DNA of 6,186 nt, taken from NCBI GenBank assembly GCA_001313065.1, contig BBFD01000235.1, forward strand, positions 1 to 6,186. The letters run 5' to 3'. The notes under the pieces were generated by a model. That model ran no database searches and was not told the origin of the DNA. It saw nothing but the letters and a program-made list of their open reading frames with translations. Source of the stretch: Silvimonas sp. JCM 19000. Its GTDB lineage: Bacteria > Pseudomonadota > Gammaproteobacteria > Burkholderiales > Chitinibacteraceae. The position numbers were made by a program, and so were the translations under genes. This document shows, piece by piece, positions 1-6,186 of this stretch (its first letter is position 1; each line of letters opens with the position of its first letter).

Positions 1-1185
1 GCGCGCCGGTGGGGGCGTCTTGATTGGCAGGATGCGCCGTGTTGCGCACGCGCCAGGCATTGGCGGTAATCGCCAGCATCAGCAGGCTGATGCCGCCAAA
101 GGCCAGAGGCAAAGACGTCGCGTGTGCGGCATAGCCGACCAGGGCCGGCCCGAGCAGGATGCCGGTGTAACCCATCATCACCGCAGTGGGCAGCGCCACG
201 CTGGCGGGCACGCCCGGCATGCGGCTGGCGGCGCCAAACAACACCGGCACGATATTGGAAGCGCCGAGGCCCACCAACACAAACCCTGCCACGCTCAAGG
301 CCGGTAACGGCGCCAGCACGATGGTCAGCACGCCGCTGGCGGCGACCAGGCTGCCGCCCAGCACCACGCGAAACGGGCCAAAGGCCTTGATGATGCGATC
401 GCCCGTCAGCCGCCCCACCGCCATTGCCACCGAGAACACCGAGAAACCAATGCCGGCACTGGCTTCATCAACGCCACGTTCAAAGCGCAAAAAACACGGC
501 GCCCCAATCCAGCATCGCGCCCTCGGTCAAAAAAAGGCGCAGAAGCACAGCGCGCCAATAATCACCACGCCCCGGTTATTGAACGCCAGATGGGTTTTGT
601 GTTCGGCCGCCTCGGCCGGGCCATGCGGGATCAGCGCGGCGTAACTCCAGACACAAGCAATCGCGCATAACAATCCCACCGCCACCGCACAAACGCCCAG
701 CGACAAGCCGGACTTGAGCAGGGCCGCCAGGATAGCGCCGCCGACCAGGCCTCCCGCCGAATACAAGCCGTGGAACGACGACATCAACGGCCGTGCGGCG
801 ATGTTTTCGACGGCTACGGCCTGGCTGTTCACGGTGATATCCAGCACACCGTGCTGCGCGCCAAAGATAAACAGCAATACCGCCAGCGCCCATGGTGTGG
901 GCGCCAGCGCCAGCGCCGGAATCGACACCACCAGCAAAGCACCCGCCACGCGGATCAATTGCGCACTGCCCCAGCGTTTGATCAGATGCCCGGTGAGCGG
1001 CATCGCCACCATGGCGCCCCCGCCCAACGCCAGCAATATGCTGCCCAGTTGCGCGTCGTCCAGTTGCAGCCGGATCTTGGCGTACGGCACCATCACCGCC
1101 CAACATGCGGTGGCGACACCGATTACCAGAAACACCAGCCGCGTGGATAAACACGCTGCTTCCAGGCCACAGATTCATTACTCAT
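1..1185 (-). CDS. MFS transporter, YbjJ-like (partial at left edge, frameshifted)
   Basis: This is a polytopic inner-membrane permease of the major facilitator superfamily, resembling E. coli YbjJ; its substrate cannot be read from the sequence. The repaired protein starts MSNESVAWKQRVYP at the ATG ending at 1185, with a GGAG ribosome-binding site eight bases upstream. It then runs through hydrophobic helices. Family-like landmarks are SSFHGLYSAGGLVGG in the first half, LTEGAMLDWGAVFLR at the start of the second half, and PTAVMMGYTGILLGPALVGY near the end. No stop is met by base 1, after roughly 390 residues, so the true C-terminus lies just outside. The frame breaks at about 1143 (one base missing), at the A7 run 529-535 (truth 5 or 8), and at the A6 run 489-494 (truth 5). 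It is divergent from the acetyltransferase gene. The superfamily call is firm, the YbjJ subgroup likely, the role unknown. Confidence 0.88.
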
Positions 1186-1225
1186 CGAAACCACTCCGGC
1201 AAATTCAAGGCGCATTGGCGACACG

Positions 1226-1253
1226 TGAATAGTGCCAATCTGCACTAAATCAA
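1226..1253 (-). promoter_or_regulatory. Candidate promoter with embedded operator for the MFS gene
   Basis: A perfect inverted repeat, TAGTGC-N6-GCACTA, occupies 1230-1247 in the divergent intergenic region. On the minus strand it lies between a weak -35 match (TTGATT, 1248-1253) and a weak -10 match (TATTCA, 1226-1231), with a 16-base spacer. This would place transcription start about 35 bases before the MFS start codon. A dyad filling the spacer is a typical place for a repressor to bind. The inverted repeat is seen directly; the promoter elements match consensus poorly (4/6 and 3/6), and no regulator gene is in the window. Confidence 0.35.
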
Positions 1254-1318
1254 AGTTTGCTTATGGCCCGAATTTCTCCACAATCAGCTCATTCAAGCGC
1301 CCACTGAAAAGCCGATCC

Positions 1319-1880
1319 ATGCATGCCCCCATCCAGCTCGAAACGCAGCGCCTGGTGCTACGCCAGCTGACTGCGGCGGACCGCGCCCTGTTTTTTTGCC
1401 CTGCACCGCAATCCGGAGGTGATGCGTTACGTGGCCGATCCACAATCCGATCACCATCTGGATGCCAGGTTTTCCAGCCGGCTGCCACCATGGACAGCAC
1501 AGTCACGGCACTGGCTTACCCTGGTCATGCAACTCAAAACCAGCGGCGCAACGATCGGTGTGCATGGCATGCAAATCCAGCAGTCCGGAATGGCGGACCT
1601 GGGCTATTTGCTGCTGCCGCAATGGCAGGGCAAGGGCTACGCCAGCGAGGCGACGGCGGCAGTCATCGCTTTTGCCTTCGAGCACTGCGGACTGCATACG
1701 CTGCAGGCGTGGGTGACGGCTGGAAACGTCGCTTCAGAACAGCTTTTACGTCGCCATGGCTTTGTGCTGGCGGCACGACTAGCTGGCGCCGTGCCGCTGC
1801 ATGGCGAGGTGTATGACGACCAGAAGTTCATTCTCGAAGTGACTGAATTTATTAAGCATTCTCAGAAATTTCAGGATTGA
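1319..1880 (+). CDS. GNAT N-acetyltransferase, RimJ/RimL type (one frameshift)
   Basis: This is a predicted acetyl-CoA-dependent N-acetyltransferase of the GNAT fold; the acceptor is unknown. The repaired protein is about 186 residues, normal for the RimJ/RimL group. It opens with IQLETQRLVLRQLTAADRAL, the usual first strand of this group (residues 5-24). The acetyl-CoA pyrophosphate loop is QWQGKGYA (residues 101-108, fitting Q/R-x-x-G-x-G/A). It is followed by the helix SEATAAVIAFAFEHCG and by AGNVASEQLLRRHGFV, the Asn-containing C-terminal motif of the family. The only break is the T7 run at 1391-1397. Removing one T joins ALFF to ALHRNPEVMRYVADP, a good family sequence. The start codon has only a weak purine stretch before it. 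It is divergent from the MFS gene, and a link between the two is unproven. Confidence 0.88.
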
Positions 1881-1967
1881 TCTGGCTCAATTTTTTGAGG
1901 GTGAAATCCTTTGCTGACGGCAAGCATTTGGCGCAAGCTGGCTGCACTCAATCACAAGGATCGCATC

Positions 1968-2485
1968 ATGCCCCTCGCCGTAGACCCGGCCGCCGAAGAC
2001 GCGATATACGCCGCCACAGCCTGGTGGTACACAGCGGCTCTGATGGCGACTGCCGCCACTGTGAGTTGCTCTGGATTTTTTCTGGCATACGCGGTCAGTT
2101 CACAGCGGTGGAGCATCAATTCGCAGAGGTGTATCAGCGCTTGAACCACATAGAGCTACGCTTGAACAGCATCGACCTACGCATGGATGGCATCGATCTA
2201 CGCCTGGCCAGTATCGATCAGCGCTTATCCGAGGTAGATCGTCGTTTCGACAAAGTCGACCAGCGTTTTGATCGGCTGGAAGACTATATGGAAAAACGCT
2301 TTGATCGCGTCGACGATCGCTTTATCGCCATCCAGCACGAAATCAAAAGTGATTTCCGCATACTGTTCGGCGCGCTGATCACCGTGGCGCTGGGTCTGGC
2401 CGGGATGATTTTTTTCAGCTCACCCAACTGGTCCACACCCTGGTTTAAGCCAGGCCCGATTCCCTGCCCCGTTCTGTCCGGTTAG
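1968..2485 (+). CDS. Small membrane protein with heptad-repeat coiled coil (frameshifted)
   Basis: I do not recognise a named family; the layout recalls coiled-coil membrane proteins of the DUF1640/Bdr kind, but that is only resemblance. The start at 1968 is chosen because AAGGA (1956-1960) lies seven bases upstream. The repaired protein has a hydrophobic segment near residues 16-41. Seven consecutive heptads with Ile/Val/Leu at a fixed position follow (residues 62-110: IELRLNS, IDLRMDG, IDLRLAS and so on), then RFDRVDDRF. A second membrane helix, ILFGALITVALGLAGMIFF, comes near the C-terminus. One base is missing somewhere between 2063 and about 2097. The stop is uncertain: as written it is the TAG at 2483-2485. 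If the T7 run at 2409-2415 is miscounted, the protein instead ends QLTQLVHTLV at the TAA 2446-2448, which looks more natural. The coil suggests oligomerisation or a structural role. Confidence 0.7.
2150..2296 (+). repeat. Degenerate 21-bp tandem repeats encoding coiled-coil heptads
   Basis: Seven contiguous 21-base units start at 2150, 2171, 2192, 2213, 2234, 2255 and 2276, each coding one heptad of the coiled-coil gene. The first four share a core like ATCGAYCTACGC or a close variant (ATAGAGCTACGC, ATCGACCTACGC, ATCGATCTACGC, ATCGATCAGCGC). Later units drift to GTAGATCGTCGT and GTCGACCAGCGT. Units stay exactly in phase with the reading frame, which fits expansion of a heptad module followed by divergence. 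Confidence 0.75.
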
Positions 2486-2501
2486 ATCGCAATGCGCCCA
2501 C

Positions 2502-2531
2502 TATATTAAGAGGCGGGCGCAGCGGGCCCGC
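2502..2531 (+). promoter_or_regulatory. Possible -10 box and leader hairpin before the transporter operon
   Basis: A TATATT hexamer (2502-2507) lies about 42 bases before the transporter start codon and matches a -10 element in 5 of 6 positions. No good -35 is visible at the right spacing; the best is about 3/6 around 2481-2486. Just downstream a GC-rich hairpin can form: GCGGGC (2513-2518) pairs with GCCCGC (2526-2531) across a 7-base loop, ending seven bases before the AAGGA ribosome-binding site (2539-2543). It has no T-run, so it is not an obvious terminator. It could influence translation of the transporter. Speculative. Confidence 0.3.
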
Positions 2532-2548
2532 ATCTGACAAGGACGGCT

Positions 2549-4131
2549 ATGGAAGTCATCAAGGCATTTCTGGAACAACAACCGTTGATGGTGATGTTTC
2601 TGACCATCGCACTGGGCCACCTGGCCGGTGAACTCAATATCAAAGGCTTTTCACTGGGTGTAGGTGCGGTGTTATTCGTGGCTTTGGCGGTGGGTTGGCT
2701 AGTGCCCAAAGCTGCGCCCGCCCCGATGATAGGCACACTCGCTGGCGCTGTTTTTTGTATACCGTGGGCATACAATATGGCGGCCAGTTCTTGCTGGGCC
2801 TGACCAGCGTGGCCGGGCGCCGGGCCAATCTATTGGCGATTATCGGCGTGGTCTGCGCGGCGCTGGTGACTTTGCTGATCCAGAAATTCACCGGCATCAA
2901 ACTCGGCTATGCCTCGGCCTGTTTGCCGGTGCCGGTACCAGCACGGCGTCGTTGCAGGCCACCATCGCCACGCTGGGTAATGATGATGCCGCGGTCGGCT
3001 ATTCCATCTCTTATCCCTTTGGCGTGGCCGGGCCGATTCTGCTGTTGTATATCGCGTTTCTGCTGCTCAAGCCGAAAATCGACGCTGCCGCCCCCACCGG
3101 CGCACGCGCATTGGAAGTCACCTTGCACAACCCCGATCTGGTCGGCAAAACACTGGCCGAGATCACCGCCGCCTTGCCCTCCGATGCGCAAATCGTCGCC
3201 CTGCGAACCGGCCACCACAACAAGCCAGCAGCGCCCGAGCTGGTGCGCAAGCGGGCGACGGTGTGCTGTTGGTGGTCAGCAACGCCAACGTGTTGCAGCA
3301 AGTCAGCGCCATCCTTGGCGAGCTCACGCCAGGGCGCTTGATCCGCGACCGCACCGACCTCGATTATCTGCGCGTGTTTGCTTCACGCCCGGGTATAGTC
3401 GGGCGCGCCTTGGGCGATCTGGATGTGCCTGGTGGGCCTGGCGTCGTCATTACGCAGTTGCGCCGCGGCGATACCAACATCATGCCCAACCCGGATGCCG
3501 TCATCGAGTTTGGTGACCGCATCGGCATGCTGGCGCAGCGTGACCAATTTGCCACCTTGCGCAAGTACTTCGGCGACTCGATCAAAGGCACGGCGGAGTT
3601 CAGCTATATCTCGATTGGCCTGGGTATGGCATTGGGCTTTTTTGCTGGGCGCCATCCAGATTCCCATGCCGGTGATCGGCAAACTGGCGGTCGGTGTCTG
3701 CGGGGTGTTGATTGTGGCGCTGCTGCTGGGCATCGTGCGCCGCACCCGTGGCATTAACTGGACCATGCCGCTGTCGGCCAATATGGTGTTACGCAACCTG
3801 GGCCTGACGCTGTTTCTGGCGCAAGTCGGGATGTCGTCCGGGCCCAAGTTCGCCGCCACCATCGCCGACACCGGCCTGCTGATGCTGGGCCTGGTGCAAT
3901 CGTGTTGCTGGCGTTGGCGCTGCCGGTGCTGCTGTTGGCATATTTGTGTACAAGCTGCCCTACGACGAGCTCGCCGGTATTGTGGCGGGTGCCTGCGGCA
4001 ATCCGGCCATCCTGGCCTATTGCAACAAACTGACGCCCACCGACCAGCCTGATGTGCGTTACGCGATGATTTTTCCGGCCATGACCATCGTCAAGATCTT
4101 GATCGTCGACGTCATCGGCTCGGTTTTATAA
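2549..4131 (+). CDS. AspT/YidE-type aspartate:alanine exchanger family transporter (multiple frameshifts)
   Basis: This is a predicted secondary transporter of the aspartate:alanine exchanger family (the AspT, YidE and YbjL group), located in the inner membrane. The substrate is not determined. The ATG at 2549 has AAGGA five bases upstream. The repaired protein is about 528 residues, close to the usual 540-560. The order is family-typical. An N-terminal membrane half carries LFLYTVGIQYG, GLFAGAGTSTASLQAT and GYSISYPFGVAGPIL. A soluble middle part of two TrkA_C/RCK_C-like segments follows (for example ALEVTLHNPDLVGKTLAEI and DGVLLVVSNANVLQQVSAIL). A C-terminal membrane half carries GFLLGAIQIPMPVIG, NLGLTLFLAQVGMSSGP and GIVAGACGNPAILAYCN. 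Breaks: about 2740 (two bases missing), T6 at 2751-2756 (one extra), 2916, 3243, 3897 and 3944 (one missing each), and T6 at 3638-3643 (one extra). It is probably co-transcribed with the TAXI gene. Confidence 0.88.
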
Positions 4132-4136
4132 AGGAG
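4131..4136 (+). promoter_or_regulatory. Ribosome-binding site overlapping the transporter stop codon
   Basis: AAGGAG begins on the last base of the transporter TAA stop and sits four bases before the TAXI start codon at 4141. Only nine bases separate the two genes. This arrangement makes co-transcription nearly certain and translational coupling plausible. Confidence 0.75.
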
Positions 4137-4140
4137 CAGC

Positions 4141-5513
4141 ATGCAGCACACGCCGCGGCCACAGCCGCATCTGGAGCAAGGCCGCCTGGTCATTCCGCGC
4201 CGCGATTTGTGGATGTTATGGGGTGGCATAGTCGCGATTATATTGCTGGCCCTCGCCACCCTGTTCTGGCTGGTCGAGCCTGCCCCGCCGCGCACCCTGG
4301 TTATCAGCGCCGGGGCGCAGGACAGCTCGTTTTTTTTGCCCGCTGCGCAGGCTTATAAAGAAATCCTGGCGCGCAATGGCATTACGCTGAAAATCCTGCC
4401 GTCCGATGGCTCGCTGCAAAACCTCAGGCGCCTGCTCGACCCAAGCCAGCACGTTGATATCGCGCTGGTGCAAGGCGGCGTCGCACAAGGCCTGGATACT
4501 TCGCGCTTGATGTCACTCGGCAGCATGTTTTATGCGCCGGTGATCGTGCTGTATCGCGGCGAAGGCGTATCGCGCTTGTCACAATTTGCCGGCAAGCGCA
4601 TCGCCATCGGCCAGGTGGGCAGCGGCACGCGCGTGCTGGCGCTGGATTTGCTCAAGGCCAACGGCATTACGCCCGGCGGCCCGACCACGCTATTGCCTAT
4701 GGATGGCGAAGACGCAGCCAGGCAACTGGTGGATGGCACGGTAGACGCGGTCATCCTTAATGGCGATTCGACGGCGCGTAACACCATGGTGCGGCTGTTC
4801 AAAACGCCGGGCATTGCGATGCTCGATTTCAGCCAGGCTGCGGCTTATACCCGGCGCTTTCGCTATCTCAACGAAATTGATCTGCCGCTGGCGTGCTGGA
4901 TCTGGGCCAGAACATTCCGCCCGATACGGTGCATCTGGTCAGCCCGATGGTGGAATTAGTGGCGCGCGCCAGCCTGCATCCGGCGATTTCGGATTTGTTG
5001 ATCGAGGCCGCGCAAGAAGTTCATGGCAAATCAGGCTTGTTGCAGCATGCGGGCGAGTTTCCCAACGGTGGCCCATGAATACCGCATCAGCGAAGACGCC
5101 GCGCGCTATTACAAATCGGGCAAAGGGTTTTTTTCTATCGCGCGCTGCCGTTCTGGCTGGCCAGTCTGGCCGATCGCATGCTGGTCTTGCTGCTGCCGTT
5201 GGCGGTGCTGATCATACCCACGCTGCGCGCTTTGCCCGCGCTGTACCGCTGGCGCGTGCGCTCGCGCATTTATCGCTGGTACGGCGCGCTGATTGCCATT
5301 GAACGAGGCGCGATGGCCAATGCGGTGGGGGCAGAGCGCGAGGCCTTGCTACGCCAGCTCGACCAGATCGAAAACGCCGTCAACCGCTTGAAAATGCCGC
5401 TGGCGCACGCCGATGCATTTTATGTGCTGCGCGAGCACGTCAACTTTGTCCGCACTCGTCTGCAGCAAGGCCACAACAGCCACGACGACGCTGAGGCCGG
5501 GACCAATATATAA
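4141..5513 (+). CDS. Membrane-anchored TAXI-family solute-binding protein with C-terminal helix and tail (frameshifted)
   Basis: TAXI proteins are the substrate-binding subunits of a subclass of TRAP transporters and bind small carboxylates. The repaired protein is about 457 residues, much longer than the usual 320 or so. Residues 23-45 form an uncleaved membrane anchor after PRRD. The binding domain runs from TLVISAGAQDSSFFLPAAQA (about 52) to GEFPN (about 310), with IGQVGSGTRVLALDLLKANG and VDAVILNGDSTA as family-like stretches. A second helix, MLVLLLPLAVLIIPTLRAL (about 346-364), is followed by an Arg-rich segment and a roughly 90-residue helical tail. The positive-inside rule puts that tail in the cytoplasm. 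Breaks are at about 4890 (one G missing, LPLGVLDLGQN restored), about 5068 (one base extra, EFPNVAHEYR restored) and T7 at 5128-5134 (truth 5 or 8). No TRAP membrane subunits lie nearby; the partner gene is the AspT-type carrier. Confidence 0.85.
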
Positions 5514-5518
5514 ACCGG

Positions 5519-5553
5519 GCCCGCCTGCCGCCGTAGCCTAAGGCTGTGCGGGC
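5519..5553. terminator. Possible bidirectional stem-loop between convergent genes
   Basis: The TAXI and cupin genes converge with 24 bases between their stop codons. Around the junction GCCCGC (5519-5524) can pair with GCGGGC (5548-5553), and inside it AGCC (5535-5538) pairs with GGCT (5542-5545) around a TAA loop. The inner stem overlaps the cupin stop codon. No T-run follows in either direction, so intrinsic termination is only a weak guess. Confidence 0.25.
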
Positions 5554-6054
5554 GTGTCGACGTCTTCGCCATCCCAGTAGCCGGGCACCACGCTGTCGGC
5601 ATAGCCACGTCCGGTCAGTTTGACTTGCACAAAGCCGTTGTCCGTATGGATGGCCACATCATGCGGATGCGGCGTGCCCCAGACCAGATAGCGACAGGGT
5701 TGCTCGGTGTGGTTGATCAGCGCATGGCCCGCCTTTTGCCCGGCCGGAAAACACACATAGTGATCCGGCGTCATCACATAACGGGCGTCGCCCAGGCGCA
5801 AGGTGAGACTGCCTCAAGGATCAATACGTGTTCTTCTTCCAGCAGGTGATAATGCGCGGGGTTGGCCTGGCGCCCGGGCGGCAAGGTTTCCAGCGACACG
5901 CTGATCTGGCTGCCCCCGCCGTAGCTACTCAGATGGCGATAATCCATGCCAAAGCGCAGACCATGGCGATGCTGCACCAGCGCACTTGCGCCACATCAAA
6001 CGGCTCGAACAGTCCGTCTGCATTCTGTGAGGTCGGTTCTGCTGCTTCTGTCAT
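5538..6054 (-). CDS. Cupin-domain protein (two frameshifts)
   Basis: This is a single-domain cupin of about 172 residues after repair; the reaction or ligand is unknown. The ATG ending at 6054 is preceded by AGGAG six bases upstream. Cupin motif 1 is complete: HYHLLEEEHVLILEG gives the two His (about 68 and 70), Glu 75 and the closing Gly 82, fitting HxH-x4-E-x6-G. Motif 2 is FPAGQKAGHALIN, with His at about 111 and Asn at 115. The 3-His/1-Glu metal set is therefore present, which supports metal binding. The C-terminal stretch, VKLTGRGYADSVVPGYWDG, is of a kind seen in small stand-alone bacterial cupins. One base is missing at about 5985 (RWVQHRHGLRFGM restored if GGG was read as GG) and one at about 5812 (LEGSLTLRLGD restored if GG was read as G). 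It converges on the TAXI gene, and no functional link is evident. Confidence 0.87.
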
Positions 6055-6116
6055 AACGGGCTCCTGCCGCGTTCGGTGGTATGCCCATACTAGAAAACCT
6101 TGTTGCGGATTACAGC

Positions 6117-6186
6117 ATGATTGCATTGATATTTCTGCTGGCCAGCGCGGCCAGCCTGCCCGCTACGGCCTGTACGCCAGGCCCGG
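6117..6186 (+). CDS. Possible start of an exported protein (partial, right edge)
   Basis: An open frame beginning MIALIFLLASAASLPATAC reads to the right edge and looks like a short signal peptide with a possible ATA|C signal peptidase I site. The Cys is not in a good lipobox. No clear ribosome-binding site precedes 6117. An in-frame ATG at 6081 would add MPILENLVADYS, which spoils the signal-peptide look. The n-region lacks the usual Lys or Arg. It would be divergent from the cupin gene, leaving 62 bases for promoters. Too short to identify, and the frame may be affected by the indels that break the other genes. Confidence 0.35.
   Translation, partial: MIALIFLLASAASLPATACTPGP

Noticed and set aside
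527..1135. Complete short MFS-like ORF as a stand-alone half-transporter.
   Set aside because: The missing N-terminus and second half are present in other frames with conserved sequence, so this is a fragment of one frameshifted gene.
1391..1397. Programmed slippage at T-runs as an explanation for the split genes.
   Set aside because: Slippage could not explain the many one-base losses at short G runs, and it would have to operate in unrelated genes on both strands; sequencing error is simpler.
1886..1899. CTCAA-TTTT-TTGAG after the acetyltransferase stop, as a possible terminator.
   Set aside because: The stem is only five pairs, mostly weak, and no T-run follows the right arm; too little to call.
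1877..1967. Upstream extension of the coiled-coil gene to an ATG overlapping the acetyltransferase stop.
   Set aside because: That frame runs through an Arg-rich, shadow-like stretch before the coil, while the ATG at 1968 has a good AAGGA site and a sensible hydrophobic N-terminus in the adjacent frame.
4330..4337. T8 run in the TAXI gene as another frameshift.
   Set aside because: The reading frame is intact through it (SSFFLPAAQ). A whole-codon length error is possible but cannot be seen.
6137..6155. Perfect 7-bp inverted repeat GCTGGCC-agcgc-GGCCAGC near the right edge.
   Set aside because: It lies inside the putative signal-peptide coding region rich in Ala/Ser codons and has no following T-run, so it is probably a by-product of codon use, not a terminator or operator.

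Overview
The window looks like a piece of a betaproteobacterial chromosome. It is GC-rich and uses G/C-ending codons. Protein style and gene content are reminiscent of Oxalobacteraceae such as Janthinobacterium or Massilia. That placement is an impression from the translated proteins, not a database result. There are no RNA genes, CRISPR arrays or insertion sequences, and no gene-free stretch reaches 300 bases.

Layout, left to right. (1) An MFS permease of the YbjJ type on the minus strand runs off the left edge. (2) A divergent intergenic region of about 130 bp carries a perfect TAGTGC-N6-GCACTA inverted repeat. (3) A RimJ/RimL-type GNAT acetyltransferase follows on the plus strand. (4) Next is a small membrane protein with a heptad-repeat coiled coil encoded by degenerate 21-bp tandem repeats. 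(5) A probable two-gene operon follows: an AspT/YidE-type (aspartate:alanine exchanger family) transporter, then a membrane-anchored TAXI-type solute-binding protein whose ribosome-binding site overlaps the transporter's stop codon. (6) A metal-binding cupin protein on the minus strand converges on that operon. (7) The right edge holds the start of a possible exported protein on the plus strand.

The dominant oddity is that all six substantial genes are broken by small indels, although both sides of each break read as intact, conserved protein. About 17 breaks can be placed. They fall mostly into two classes: loss of one base from short G runs (GG or GGG), and changed length of T/A runs of six or seven. 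Spread over unrelated genes on both strands, this reads as uncorrected sequencing error in a draft assembly rather than gene decay. Gene extents below are therefore given for the repaired genes, with the break positions stated.

The most interesting biology is the transporter/TAXI pair. The TAXI protein has no TRAP permease beside it. It carries a second membrane helix and a predicted cytoplasmic tail, and it is coupled to an exchanger-family carrier. This could be a substrate-sensing or substrate-delivery module for a carrier not normally thought to use a binding protein; that is inference from gene order and topology only.
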